Of a DNA stretch of 64,000 nucleotides, positions 1 to 8,831 are shown in pieces. The translations under genes were made by a program, and so were the position numbers. The notes beneath the pieces were generated by a model, which saw only the letters and a list, made by a program, of their open reading frames with translations, made no database searches and had not been told where the DNA came from. Every line of letters begins with the position of its first letter. The stretch's first letter is position 1. Origin of the DNA: Tomitella fengzijianii (GTDB taxonomy: Bacteria > Actinomycetota > Actinomycetes > Mycobacteriales > Mycobacteriaceae); the NCBI RefSeq assembly GCF_007559025.1, contig NZ_CP041765.1, positions 124,001-188,000 of the forward strand, given 5' to 3'.

Positions 1-1818
1 CAACTCGAGTCGGACCGCATTCCCGGCGCCGCCGTGACGGTGGTGGCCGACGGGCGGGTCGTCTTCAGCCGGGGGTACGGCCTGGCCGACGTCGACGACG
101 CGCGCCCGGTGGAAGCCGAGCGCACCGGCTTCTTCCCCGCCTCGGTGGCGAAGACGTTCACGGCGACCGCGCTGGGCCGGCTCATCGGGCAGGGGAGGCT
201 GGACCCGCACGCCGACATCAACGAGTACCTCGACGACATGCAGGTGCCCGACACGTACCCGGGGACGCCGGTCACCGCGGAGCACCTGCTCACGCACACC
301 GGCGGGTTCGACAACGACGTGGTCGGCCGCGCCTCGGCCACCGGCGGCGGGTTGCAGTCACTGGGCCGGAGCGTGGCCGACGCGCCGCCGGCGCGGGTGC
401 GCGAACCCGGCAGCGTCGTCGCCTACGACAACTACGGATTCGCCCTCGCGGGACACCTGGTGGAGGCGATCACCGGAAAGCCGTTCGAGCAGTACGTCCG
501 CGAGGCGGTCCTGGCGCCGTTGGGCATGGACTCGACGACCCTGGCCCAGCCTCGACCGACCGCGGTGGAAGCGTCGCCTGCCACCGGCTATCGGCCCGCG
601 GGCGGCGGCTTCGAGGTCGCCCGCGGGCAGTTCGGGCCGTGGACCCCGACGGGCGCGGGCGTGGTGACGACGGCCGCCGACATGGGCAGGTTCATGGTCG
701 GCCAGCTGGGCGACGATCCGGCGCTGGGGCCGGGCGTGACAGCGCGCGTCCAGCGGCAGCACTTCACGCAGGACGATCGGGTGCCCGGCATGGCCTACGC
801 CTTCGCGGAACGCTCCTGGGACGGGCGGCGGGTGCTGGTCAAGGACGGCGACCTTCCGGGATTCCACAGCAATCTCGCGCTGGTGCCCGAAGCAGGTGTG
901 GGCGTGTTCGTCACCTACAACGGGGACGGTGTGGACGGGGCGGCGTTCTGGGATGCCAAGGAGCTCACCCGTGCGCTGATCCGCGGGCTGGTTCCGCCGG
1001 CACCGGGCGAACCTGAGCCCGGTGCAGAGGAGCCCGGCGCGATGGGGGCGGGTGCCGTCGGGAATGCCGACCGGTTCGCCGGCACCTATCGGCCGTCCAC
1101 GGTGAGCAGCGACTCGATGATGAGGTTCGCGGGCCTGACCTCGGCGGTGCAGGTGCGGGCCGAGAGGGACGGCCGGATCGTCACCGACGGGCTCTCGATG
1201 GATCCGGCCGTGGGCGAGCAGCATTGGGTTCAGCGGTCGCCGGGCGTGTTCACCGAGGTCGGCGGGCCAGGCCGGATCGCCTTCGCCGACGGCGTGCTCG
1301 CGGGCGCGGGGCCGGAGGCCACGGCGTACGAACGGCTGGCCTGGTATGAGGTGCCCGGACCGCACCTGATCGCGGTCGGCGCCGCCGCGGTGGTGCTGCT
1401 GCTCGCCGCCGCCGGCTATCCGGCGGTCGTCGCCTGGGAACGGTGGCGCGGGGCTCGCACGCAGGCCGGTACCTCCCGGCGCGGGCGCGCCCAGTCCGGC
1501 GCCCGGCTCGCCGCATGGCTCGCAGGCGTGCTGGGCGTGGTGTTCGCCTGCCAGTTCGCGGTCCTCGTCGCCGACGGCAACGCGTTGTCCGAGCGCGTGC
1601 TGTTGGGGTCGCCCCTGCTCACGTCCCTGCCCTGGGTGGGTGCCGCACTGGCGTTGCCGGTGGCAGGCACCGTCGTCGCCGCCCCGGCGGCCTGGGTGCG
1701 CGGCTGGTGGGCCGCGCCCGGCCGCGTCGCCTACACCGTCGTGGCCGCCGGGGGTGTCGTGTTCGTCGGGATCGCCGCCTACTACGGACTGGTCGGACTG
1801 CCCGGGTTTCCCGGCTGA
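1..1818 (+). CDS. Serine beta-lactamase-like hydrolase with membrane-anchored C-terminus (5' truncated)
   Basis: Penicillin-binding-protein/class C beta-lactamase-fold serine hydrolase, probably acting outside the membrane on a peptide or ester. The frame is open to the first base of the window and already encodes the IPGAAV strand typical of the family before the GTG at 34, so the true start lies upstream. Counting from that GTG, the catalytic S-V-A-K (S37, K40) is clear, a Y-D-N-Y motif follows near residue 140, and K-D-G-D-L-P-G stands where H/K-x-G is expected. After about residue 440 come four hydrophobic segments separated by Arg-rich loops, so the enzyme domain is tethered to the membrane. 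The fold is secure; the substrate is unknown. Confidence 0.85.
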   Translation, partial: QLESDRIPGAAVTVVADGRVVFSRGYGLADVDDARPVEAERTGFFPASVAKTFTATALGRLIGQGRLDPHADINEYLDDMQVPDTYPGTPVTAEHLLTHTGGFDNDVVGRASATGGGLQSLGRSVADAPPARVREPGSVVAYDNYGFALAGHLVEAITGKPFEQYVREAVLAPLGMDSTTLAQPRPTAVEASPATGYRPAGGGFEVARGQFGPWTPTGAGVVTTAADMGRFMVGQLGDDPALGPGVTARVQRQHFTQDDRVPGMAYAFAERSWDGRRVLVKDGDLPGFHSNLALVPEAGVGVFVTYNGDGVDGAAFWDAKELTRALIRGLVPPAPGEPEPGAEEPGAMGAGAVGNADRFAGTYRPSTVSSDSMMRFAGLTSAVQVRAERDGRIVTDGLSMDPAVGEQHWVQRSPGVFTEVGGPGRIAFADGVLAGAGPEATAYERLAWYEVPGPHLIAVGAAAVVLLLAAAGYPAVVAWERWRGARTQAGTSRRGRAQSGARLAAWLAGVLGVVFACQFAVLVADGNALSERVLLGSPLLTSLPWVGAALALPVAGTVVAAPAAWVRGWWAAPGRVAYTVVAAGGVVFVGIAAYYGLVGLPGFPG

Positions 1819-1837
1819 TGCGGCCGCCGCGGCGGCG

Positions 1838-3490
1838 TCACGACGCGCGGTGCGCCCGCAGGACGGCGTCGTGCACGGTGCACTCGCCGCCGTCCGGCCC
1901 GTGCTCCGTCCGCGCGCGGCTGACGCACGTGTCCACCGCCCAACCGTCCGGCAGCGACTCCGCCAGATCCTCTGCGGTCCAGCCGATGTCGGCGAGGTCG
2001 GGGCGGCGCACGCCGGAGTCCGCGTCGCTCGGGTGGTGGCCCACGATGAGCAGCGTGCCGCCCGGCGCCACGGCGGCGGTGAGGCGGGAGAAGAGGGCCG
2101 CGCGCTTGTCCGCAGGGATGTGCAGGTAGGACGCGGTCACGAGGTCGAAGCTCCCGGGAGCCGCCTCGCGCGTGAGGTCCAGGTGGCGCCAATCGACCGT
2201 CAGCCCGCGGTGCGCCGCGGTGCGTTCGCCGCGCTCGAGCGCGACGGTGGAGAGGTCGGCGGCGGTCACCTTCCAGCCGCGTTCCGCGAGCCACAGCGCG
2301 TCGCCGCCCTCGCCGGCGCCGGCGTCGAATGCGCTGCCGGGCCGCAGGTCCGACAGCTCGTCGACCACCACGGCGTTGGGCCTGCCGCTCCACATCCGCC
2401 CGTCGGAGGCGTGGCCGGCGTGCGAATGGCCGTGCTCGTGGCCGCCGCTCCCGCTGTAGCGGTCGTCCCAGGCCCGCTGGCCGTACCGGTACTCGTACAG
2501 CGCGTCCGCGGCGTCCGCGGCGGCCAGGTCGGCGTTGATCGCGGCGCCGGCCATGAGTCCGGCCGACGCGGAAGCGATGACCTGCGCCGACGGGTCGGTG
2601 ATGTTGCCGGCCGCGTAGACGCCGGGCACGGCGGTCTTCCCGGTGGGGTCGGCGTCGATGACGGTTCCCATCAGCGTGTCGCCGGCCAGGAAGTCGCGCG
2701 GCTCCAGCCCCAACGGCGCGAGCACCCCGGCGCGGGCTCGCGTCACCGGGGCGACGACCAGCGCGTCGAGTCCGAGGACGGAGCCGTCGGCCAGCTGAAC
2801 CCCCGCGAGCGCGCCCGAGTCGGACTCGACGGCCGCCACGGGGCCTTCGACGACGGGGATGCCGAGTGCCGCGAACTGCGCGGACTGCGCGTCGCCGAAC
2901 GGCGCCGCCCCGTGCCGGATCATGGTCACATGCTCGCTGACCTGCCGGAACAGCAGAGCCTGGTGTGCGGCCATAGGTCCGGTGGCCAGCACGCCGATCC
3001 GCTGATCGCGCACCTCCCAGCCGTGGCAGTAGGGGCAGTGCAGCACGCCCGAGCCCCACTGCTCGGCAAGGCCGGGTACGTCGGGCAGCTCGTCGTGCGA
3101 GCCGGTGGCCGCGAGCAGCCTGCGGGCGCGGACGGTGGTGCGGGTGCCGCCGTCGTCAAAGGTGACGAGGAAGTCTTCGCCGTCGCGCGACAGGTCGGTG
3201 ACACGCGCCGTGACGACGCTGCCGCCGTAGCCCTCCAGGTCCTCCCGCCCCGCCGCGTACAGCGCGGCGGGCGGCGTGCCGTCGCGGGTGAGGAAGTTGT
3301 GCACGTGCGCGGCGACGGCGTTCCGGGGTTCGCCGGCATCGAGCACCAGTACGCTGCGCCGGGAGCGGGCCAGGGCGAGCGCGCCGCTGAGTCCGGCGGC
3401 CCCGCCGCCGATCACGACGGCATCGAGGGTCTCGTGGGTGTGTGCGGAACTCGCGTTCCGGGTGGGTTCTGCATCGTGCGTATCGGTCAT
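1838..3490 (-). CDS. Thioredoxin reductase-like flavoprotein fused to a SAM methyltransferase
   Basis: Two-domain protein of 550 residues. Residues about 22-325 form a thioredoxin-reductase-type FAD/NAD(P) oxidoreductase: GGGAAGL FAD motif at 28-34, a redox C-P-Y-C at 152-155, and an AAGN-TDP flavin-binding end near 293-300. A linker follows with a His-rich stretch (HEHGHSHAGH, 351-360). Residues about 370-550 are a class I methyltransferase with motif I F-D-A-G-A-G-E-G-G at 388-396. The pairing suggests redox detoxification coupled to methyl transfer, possibly on a thiol, metalloid or chalcogen; this is inference. The gene diverges from an XRE-cupin regulator, which probably controls it. ATG start with only a weak ribosome site. 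Confidence 0.85.
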   Translation of the reverse strand: MTDTHDAEPTRNASSAHTHETLDAVVIGGGAAGLSGALALARSRRSVLVLDAGEPRNAVAAHVHNFLTRDGTPPAALYAAGREDLEGYGGSVVTARVTDLSRDGEDFLVTFDDGGTRTTVRARRLLAATGSHDELPDVPGLAEQWGSGVLHCPYCHGWEVRDQRIGVLATGPMAAHQALLFRQVSEHVTMIRHGAAPFGDAQSAQFAALGIPVVEGPVAAVESDSGALAGVQLADGSVLGLDALVVAPVTRARAGVLAPLGLEPRDFLAGDTLMGTVIDADPTGKTAVPGVYAAGNITDPSAQVIASASAGLMAGAAINADLAAADAADALYEYRYGQRAWDDRYSGSGGHEHGHSHAGHASDGRMWSGRPNAVVVDELSDLRPGSAFDAGAGEGGDALWLAERGWKVTAADLSTVALERGERTAAHRGLTVDWRHLDLTREAAPGSFDLVTASYLHIPADKRAALFSRLTAAVAPGGTLLIVGHHPSDADSGVRRPDLADIGWTAEDLAESLPDGWAVDTCVSRARTEHGPDGGECTVHDAVLRAHRAS

Positions 3491-3517
3491 GCCACCAGAA
3501 TGCGCGGGTGCCCCGTA

Positions 3518-3547
3518 TTTGACAAACTTAGTTGCTGAATTGGCAAA
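3518..3547. promoter_or_regulatory. Two TTTGNCAAA-type boxes, candidate XRE operator
   Basis: In the divergent intergenic region TTTGACAAA (3518-3526) and ATTGGCAAA (3539-3547) sit 21 bp apart, that is two helical turns. Each is close to an odd palindrome TTTGnCAAA. The spacing and position between the flavoprotein and the regulator gene fit an autoregulatory operator. Inference from sequence only. Confidence 0.45.
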
Positions 3548-3555
3548 ATGGGATC

Positions 3556-4152
3556 ATGGACGACGATGACATCGACAGGGCGATCGGGCGTGTGGGACCG
3601 CGGCTCCGCGCGGTGCGGGAGCAGCGAGGGGCGACGTTGACCGACGTGTCGGCGGCGAGCGGCGTCTCCGTGAGCACGCTCTCACGGCTGGAGTCGGGCA
3701 GCCGCAAGCCCACCCTCGAACTGCTGCTGCGCCTGGCGCGGACCCACGACGTGCCGCTCGAGGAGCTGGTGAACGGGCCCGCCACGGAGGACCCGCGGGT
3801 GCGGTCGCAGCCGGTGAGCGCGGAGGGCCGCACCTATCTGCCGCTGACCCGCCGGCCCGGGGGCGTGCAGGCCTTCAAGATGATCATCGGTCCGGAGAAG
3901 GCGCCCGGGGCGCAACGGAGCCACGAGGGTTACGAGTGGATGTACGTGCTGAACGGACGCCTGCGTCTACTGCTGGGGGAGCTGGACCTGGTGCTGGGCG
4001 CGGGCGAGGCGGCCGAGTTCGACACGCGCACCCCGCACTGGTTCGGCAGCACCGACGACCGGCCGGTGGAGCTGCTCGTGCTCTTCGGCCCGCAGGGCGA
4101 GCGGATGCACGTGCGCGCACGTCCGCGAAGCGACGGGGACTCGGCGACCTGA
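3556..4152 (+). CDS. XRE-family regulator with C-terminal cupin domain
   Basis: Transcription factor of 198 residues. The N-terminal helix-turn-helix spans about residues 10-65 (RLRAVREQRGATLTDVSAASG, then SxSTLSRLESGSRKP), followed by a cupin sensor domain from about 90 to 185 with H-E-G-Y-E and P-H-W-F-G segments. I place the start at the ATG at 3556 (MDDDDID); an in-frame TTG lies 24 bases upstream but overlaps the putative operator. Such HTH-cupin proteins usually sense a small molecule and regulate the adjacent divergent gene, here the reductase-methyltransferase fusion. The ligand is unknown. Confidence 0.9.
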   Translation: MDDDDIDRAIGRVGPRLRAVREQRGATLTDVSAASGVSVSTLSRLESGSRKPTLELLLRLARTHDVPLEELVNGPATEDPRVRSQPVSAEGRTYLPLTRRPGGVQAFKMIIGPEKAPGAQRSHEGYEWMYVLNGRLRLLLGELDLVLGAGEAAEFDTRTPHWFGSTDDRPVELLVLFGPQGERMHVRARPRSDGDSAT

Positions 4153-4182
4153 CTCCGCTCGGCGCCGTGCGCGGGACTCGGC

Positions 4183-4986
4183 TCAGTCGAGTCCCCGCCA
4201 GTCACGCGGCACCCGCGACGTGAACCGCGGCGCGCGCCGCTCGACGAACGACGCACCGCCCTCTCGGGCGTCGTCGGTGCCCATCACCTGCAGGTGCGCC
4301 TGGGTCTCGAGATCCGCCACCCGCTCGGGGCCGTAGCCGCGGCGAGTCGTGTTCCACAGCAGCTGCTTGGACAGCGCGGCGGACAGCGGGGAGACGTTCG
4401 CCGCGATGTCCGCGGCGATCTCCATGGCGGCGGGTAGTACCTCGTCGGCGGGCAGCGACCGGTTGGCCAGGCCCATGCGCGCCGCCTCGGGGCCGTAGAA
4501 GGTGCGGCCGGTCAGCAGGACGTCGGCGGCCACCGCCGTGCCGGCGATGTGCGGGACGGTCCAGTGCGCCATGGCATCCGGCACCATGCCGCGCCGAACC
4601 TGGGGGATCGCGTACTTGGCGTCGTCGGCGAGGATGCGGATGTCCGCCTGCATCGCGATCGTCAGCCCGATCCCGATGGCGTGCCCGTTGACGGCGGCGA
4701 TCACGGGGGTGCGCAACGCGAAGGCGGGCGGGTCGATCGGCGACGCGGTGAATCCGTCCTGCGGCGAGTCGAAAGTGGAGCCCGCCGCCGACATGTCTGC
4801 CCCCGCGCAGAATGCCGGCGGGGTCCCGGTGACGACGATGGCCCGCACCGCGTCGTCCTCGTCGGCGGCGCGGTAGGCCGCGCTGAGCGCGCGTCCCATC
4901 CCCGCGGTGAAGGCGTTGCGCCGCTCGGGGTTGTGCAGCGTGAGCACGGTGATGCCCGCGGAGGTCTCCTGCAGCACGGCGCTCAC
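4183..4986 (-). CDS. Enoyl-CoA hydratase/isomerase family protein (atypical active site)
   Basis: Crotonase-fold protein of 267 residues, expected to bind an acyl-CoA. The oxyanion-hole segments C-A-G-A-D (60-64) and N-G-H-A-I-G-I-G (100-107) are intact. The two acidic residues that classic enoyl-CoA hydratases use are absent: the equivalent positions are T109 and V130. It is therefore more likely an isomerase, thioesterase-like or other crotonase activity than a simple hydratase. The GTG start overlaps the stop of the upstream luciferase-like oxidoreductase (GTGA), so the two are translationally coupled and probably act on one substrate. Confidence 0.85.
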   Translation of the reverse strand: MSAVLQETSAGITVLTLHNPERRNAFTAGMGRALSAAYRAADEDDAVRAIVVTGTPPAFCAGADMSAAGSTFDSPQDGFTASPIDPPAFALRTPVIAAVNGHAIGIGLTIAMQADIRILADDAKYAIPQVRRGMVPDAMAHWTVPHIAGTAVAADVLLTGRTFYGPEAARMGLANRSLPADEVLPAAMEIAADIAANVSPLSAALSKQLLWNTTRRGYGPERVADLETQAHLQVMGTDDAREGGASFVERRAPRFTSRVPRDWRGLD

Positions 4987-5990
4987 GACGCCACCGCCGC
5001 GGCGAGGTCGGCGATGTGCGCATCGGACACCTCGTAGCCGGGGAAATAGCAGCACACCCTGTCGGCGTGGTCGCCGAAGCGCTCGAGGATCTGCTCCGCG
5101 CACTCCTCGGGTGTGCCGTGCACGGACAGCTCGGCCGCCATCCCGTCGGTGATGAGCGAGTTCATCGCGGCGGTCTCGCCGGCCTTGAGCAGGGCGTTGA
5201 GCCGCGGCTGCGTCTCCCCCCAGCCGTGCGCGTCGAGCACACGGCGGTACGCGGGGGTGGACCCGTAGAACGCCAAGAGCGATCGTGCGCCCTTCCGTGC
5301 GCGCTCGAGCTCGTCCGGCGTGCGGCCGGTGGCCACGATGACCTGCGGGTGGATCGCGAACTCGGCGCGGGTGCGTCCGCTGCGCTTCAGCCCCTCGTCG
5401 ACCGCGGGCAGCGTGTGCTCGCGGAAGTGCCGGGCGGTGTTGAACGGCATGACCAGCAGGCCGTCGGCGACCTCGGCGGCGGTGCGGGTCATGACCGGAC
5501 CGAGGGCGCCCATGCAGACCTCCGGGCGCCCGTAGGGATTCGGTCCCGGGTCGAACATCGGCGGCATGAACGTGTGGGTGGTGAACTCGCCGCGGAAGTC
5601 CGGCGCGGTGCCGCTCTCCCACGCGTCGAGGATGGCCCGCACTGCGGCGACCGTCTCGCGCATGCGGGCGGCCGGACGGGACCACGTTGCGCCGTACCGC
5701 TTTTCGATGTGCGGCCGGGTCTGCGCGCCGAGGCCCAGCCGGAAGCGGCCGCCGCTGAGCGTGTGCAGGTCGTAGGCCATGTGCGCCAGGTGCAGCGGGC
5801 TGCGAGGCAGCGCGATCGCGACGTTGGTCATCAGGTCCGCTTCGACGGCCTGCGCGGCGAGCGCGAGCGGCAGGAACACGTCGTGGCCGCCCTCGAACGT
5901 GAACAGCCCGTCCACCCCGCACGCCACGAGCTCGCGCGCCCGGGCGGCGGAATCCTCCAGCGGCGCATCCAATTGCACGTCGAGCTTCAT
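4983..5990 (-). CDS. LLM-class F420-dependent oxidoreductase
   Basis: Luciferase-like monooxygenase-fold protein of 335 residues, of the subfamily expected to use coenzyme F420. Recognisable segments are TNVAIALPRSPLHLAHMAYDL followed by L-S-G-G-R-F-R-L-G-L-G at about 79-89. The ATG at 5990 is preceded by AGGAG at good spacing. It lies 14 bases downstream of a TetR gene and overlaps the following crotonase gene by four bases, so the exporter-TetR-oxidoreductase-crotonase block on this strand probably forms an operon. The substrate cannot be read from the sequence. Confidence 0.85.
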   Translation of the reverse strand: MKLDVQLDAPLEDSAARARELVACGVDGLFTFEGGHDVFLPLALAAQAVEADLMTNVAIALPRSPLHLAHMAYDLHTLSGGRFRLGLGAQTRPHIEKRYGATWSRPAARMRETVAAVRAILDAWESGTAPDFRGEFTTHTFMPPMFDPGPNPYGRPEVCMGALGPVMTRTAAEVADGLLVMPFNTARHFREHTLPAVDEGLKRSGRTRAEFAIHPQVIVATGRTPDELERARKGARSLLAFYGSTPAYRRVLDAHGWGETQPRLNALLKAGETAAMNSLITDGMAAELSVHGTPEECAEQILERFGDHADRVCCYFPGYEVSDAHIADLAAAVAS

Positions 5991-6004
5991 AGGGGCTCCT
6001 ATTC

Positions 6005-6631
6005 TTACGGGTGTACTTCGCGATGATGCGCGGCGAGGACCAGGAGTGCGCCGGCGAGCTCGGCGACGTAGGCGTCGGCCTCCTCCATGCCCCGGGTGAG
6101 TCCGCGCATGGAGGTGGAACTGGACAAGATCTCGAACAGCAGCGCGGTATCCGCTCCGGGAGGGACCTCGCCGCGATCCTCGGCCGCGTCGATCAGCGCC
6201 GTGAACGCCCGACGCACCGGCGCGCCGATCCGCAGGAGCCGGGACCGGTCGTCCTCGGACTGTGCATCGGAGAGCAGCCCGGGCACCCCGGCCCGTGCGG
6301 ACGGCCGGGCCGCGCGGGCGAGGAAAACGTGGACCCAGGACTCGACGTCGGCGCGCAGGTCCCCGGTGGCCTCCGGGAGTGGCTGCCCCGCGGGACCGTG
6401 GACCGCCTCTTCGATCAGCGCCACGCGCGTGGGCCAGCGCCGGTAGATGGCCGGGGTGTTGACTCCGGACTCGCGTGACACCGCTGCGATGGTGGTCTTC
6501 TGGTAGCCCCGCGCGGCCAGCAGGCGCCGGGCGGCGGCCAGGATCGCCTCGTCCTTCGCGGCGTCCCGGGGGCGCCCCGCGCGTGGGCGGCGCGACTGTT
6601 GCGGCGCGTCGGGGGAACGCGGTTCGTCCAC
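6005..6631 (-). CDS. TetR-family transcriptional regulator
   Basis: TetR regulator of about 208 residues. The N-terminal helix-turn-helix reads T-T-I-A-A-V-S-R-E-S-G-V-N-T-P-A-I-Y-R-R-W. I choose GTG at 6631 because GGACGAGGA precedes it by about nine bases; a longer frame opens at an ATG at 6673 without a ribosome site. It lies between the MFS exporter and the luciferase-like oxidoreductase on the same strand, and a partly palindromic TTAC-rich element lies just upstream. It may regulate the downstream oxidoreductase/crotonase pair, since the exporter has its own divergent TetR. Confidence 0.85.
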   Translation of the reverse strand: MDEPRSPDAPQQSRRPRAGRPRDAAKDEAILAAARRLLAARGYQKTTIAAVSRESGVNTPAIYRRWPTRVALIEEAVHGPAGQPLPEATGDLRADVESWVHVFLARAARPSARAGVPGLLSDAQSEDDRSRLLRIGAPVRRAFTALIDAAEDRGEVPPGADTALLFEILSSSTSMRGLTRGMEEADAYVAELAGALLVLAAHHREVHP

Positions 6632-6673
6632 GATTCGCACTCCTCGTCCACCCGGCGCTGTTCCCGATCGCAT

Positions 6674-6698
6674 ATTACATGTTTACGCGTTACGTAAT
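6674..6698. promoter_or_regulatory. Imperfect palindrome, possible TetR operator
   Basis: A 25-bp AT-rich element with matching ends ATTAC...GTAAT and internal TTAC repeats stands out in GC-rich surroundings. It overlaps the last codon region of the exporter gene and lies 43 bp upstream of the TetR start. Only about half of the arm positions pair, so this is a weak call. Confidence 0.3.
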
Positions 6699-8096
6699 TG
6701 GCTCTCCGTCGGCGCGTGCCCGGAAGTCGCGCGGGACCACGAATACGAGGATGAGGGCGGTCGCGATCGCGGCGGCGAGGATCCCGACGAAGGTGGCGTG
6801 GGTGGCCGCGTTCATCGCTACGGCCGGCGGGTCGCCTTCGTGACCGCGGAGCACGGAGTTGGTGACGGCGCCGAACACCGCCGCGCCCAGGCTCTGACCC
6901 AGGTAGCGGGCGAACATCGCCCCGCCGGTGACGGTGCCGCGTTCGTCCCAGCCGACTGTGCTCTGCAGGCCCACCAGTAGCGGAGAGACGATGAGCCCCA
7001 TCCCGGCGCCCATGAGCGCGCTGCCCAGCACCGCCTGCCACACGGGCGACGTGACCGACAGCAGGCTGAACACCACGCCCGAGGAGACGGCGAAGGCCGT
7101 GCCGACGAGCGCGGTGTTGCGGAAGCCGACGCGCATGTAGAGGCGGGCGGACAGCGCGGACGCGGTGGGCCAGGTGATGCTCATGGCCGCAAGGGCGAAG
7201 CCCGCGGCCACCGCGTCCAGTCCGAGCACCTGTTGCGCCCAGTTGGGCAGATAGATCGACAGCCCGATGACCATCAGCCCGGCGGTGAGCGTGGCCGCGT
7301 AGGAGCCGGCCGGCAGCCGGCGCGTCCACAGGTGCAACGGCAGGATGGGCTCGGCGGCGCGGCGTTCGACCAGGATCACCGCGACCGCCGTGGCGAAGGC
7401 GAGCGCGAAGGTGGCGATGCTCGGGGCCGAGCCCCACGCCCACGCCGTGCCGCCTTGCAACAGCCCGAGGATGAGCAGCGACGCGGACACGAGGACCAGC
7501 GCGGCGCCGGCGAAGTCGATGCGGTGCCTGCGGCGCTCGACGTCCTCGTGCAGCAGCCGCACGATCAGTCCCAGCGCCAGCAGACCGATCGGGAGGTTGA
7601 CCAGGAAGATCCACCGCCAGGTGAGGTACTCCGCGAACGCGCCGCCGAGCGCCGGGGCCGTGACCGCCGAGATGCCCCACACGCTGGACAGGTAGCCCTG
7701 GATGCGGCCGCGCTCCTGGACGCTGTAGATGTCGCCGGCCACGGTGTTGACGGTGGCGCCGATGGAGCCGGCTCCGAAGCCCTGGATCGCCCGGAAGACG
7801 ATGAGCGCGAGCATGTTCCACGACAGAGCGGACAGCAGCGAGCCGAGCAGGAACAGGCTGATCCCGAACACCAGCACGGGTTTGCGGCCGTACTGGTCGG
7901 CGAGCTTGCCGTACACCGGGATCGTCACGGTCTGGGCCAGCATGTAGACGGAGAACACCCAGCCGATCTGCGCGAATCCGCCGAGATCCGCGACCACCTG
8001 CGGCACCGCGGTGGCGACGATCGTCGTGTCCATCGCGACGAGGGCCATCGACAAGATCAGGGCGAACAGCACGGGGGTCCGCCTGTCGTGCCGCAT
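6690..8096 (-). CDS. MFS drug exporter, DHA2 (EmrB/QacA-like) family
   Basis: Proton-driven multidrug efflux protein of about 468 residues in the inner membrane. It has the signature of the 14-helix DHA2 family: M-D-x-T-I-V near the N-terminus (motif D1), the loop G-K-L-A-D-Q-Y-G-R-K-P (motif A) and a motif C-like G-x-x-x-A-P-x-L-G-G segment. The frame continues upstream to 8162, but a GGGG ribosome site supports ATG 8096 (or ATG 8105). A TetR is divergent from it across a short intergenic region with a clear palindrome, the usual repressor/efflux pairing. Confidence 0.88.
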   Translation of the reverse strand: MRHDRRTPVLFALILSMALVAMDTTIVATAVPQVVADLGGFAQIGWVFSVYMLAQTVTIPVYGKLADQYGRKPVLVFGISLFLLGSLLSALSWNMLALIVFRAIQGFGAGSIGATVNTVAGDIYSVQERGRIQGYLSSVWGISAVTAPALGGAFAEYLTWRWIFLVNLPIGLLALGLIVRLLHEDVERRRHRIDFAGAALVLVSASLLILGLLQGGTAWAWGSAPSIATFALAFATAVAVILVERRAAEPILPLHLWTRRLPAGSYAATLTAGLMVIGLSIYLPNWAQQVLGLDAVAAGFALAAMSITWPTASALSARLYMRVGFRNTALVGTAFAVSSGVVFSLLSVTSPVWQAVLGSALMGAGMGLIVSPLLVGLQSTVGWDERGTVTGGAMFARYLGQSLGAAVFGAVTNSVLRGHEGDPPAVAMNAATHATFVGILAAAIATALILVFVVPRDFRARADGEPIT

Positions 8097-8153
8097 CCCT
8101 GTCATGTCCCCACAATGGCACGCGGTCTCGTGGATCAGTGACCGGCACCACAG

Positions 8154-8170
8154 ATTGATCAATGGTCAAT
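8154..8170. promoter_or_regulatory. 17-bp palindrome ATTGATC-AAT-GGTCAAT, candidate TetR operator
   Basis: Half-sites ATTGATC and GGTCAAT are inverted with six of seven positions complementary and a three-base spacer. It lies between the divergent exporter and TetR genes, 19 bases upstream of the TetR ATG, where repressor binding would shut both promoters. Confidence 0.55.
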
Positions 8171-8189
8171 TTGTGGTTATCTTGGCCTT

Positions 8190-8831
8190 ATGACCTCGAC
8201 GCAGGGAAGAACACCGCGGGGCGGTTCCGTCTACGGCGACGCTGTGGCCCGGCGCCGTGCGGTGCTGGACGCGGCCGTCGGACTGCTCGACGAGGGCGGC
8301 TATCCCGCGCTCACCAACCGCGCCGTCGCCAAGCGGGCCGGCATAAGCCCGGGGCTGATCTACCAGTACTTCGTCGACAAGCAGGACATCTTCATCACGC
8401 TCCTGCAGGAGGCGGAGACCGAGCTGGCGGAGTTCATCGAAGCGCTGCCGCGCGACGGCGGCGTCGCCGGGGTGCTGGCGGCGATCGTGCCGGAGGCGAC
8501 GCGGCAGTGGAAGCGCGTCGGCTACCTGGCCTCCACGTGGCAGACGGTCGACGGCAGCGGAATGGAACGGGAGTCGGTGCGCGAGCTGCGCGCGTGCTCG
8601 GACCGCCAGTTCGCCGCCCTGCACCGTGCGCTCGCGGAGTCGGCGGACGCCGAAGGCCGCACGCTGCGCGACGACCCCGCGATGGTGCTGTACGTGTGGG
8701 CCGGACTCACGGGCATCGCGGACACGCTCACCAACAAGTGGCTGCGCGGGGGAGCGCGCGAGGAACTGGTCGCCTATTCGACCGCCGCGCTCGCCCGCTC
8801 CATCGTCGAATGCACGGAGAAGACCTCATGA
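8190..8831 (+). CDS. TetR-family regulator, divergent from MFS exporter
   Basis: TetR regulator of 213 residues. The helix-turn-helix reads L-T-N-R-A-V-A-K-R-A-G-I-S-P-G-L-I-Y-Q-Y-F at about residues 43-63, followed by a typical all-helical ligand domain. It is divergent from the exporter and probably represses it through the palindrome at 8154-8170. Its stop codon overlaps the start of cysQ (ATGA), so the repressor is also the first gene of the sulfate activation operon. That arrangement could place cysQDNC under the same control. Confidence 0.88.
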   Translation: MTSTQGRTPRGGSVYGDAVARRRAVLDAAVGLLDEGGYPALTNRAVAKRAGISPGLIYQYFVDKQDIFITLLQEAETELAEFIEALPRDGGVAGVLAAIVPEATRQWKRVGYLASTWQTVDGSGMERESVRELRACSDRQFAALHRALAESADAEGRTLRDDPAMVLYVWAGLTGIADTLTNKWLRGGAREELVAYSTAALARSIVECTEKTS

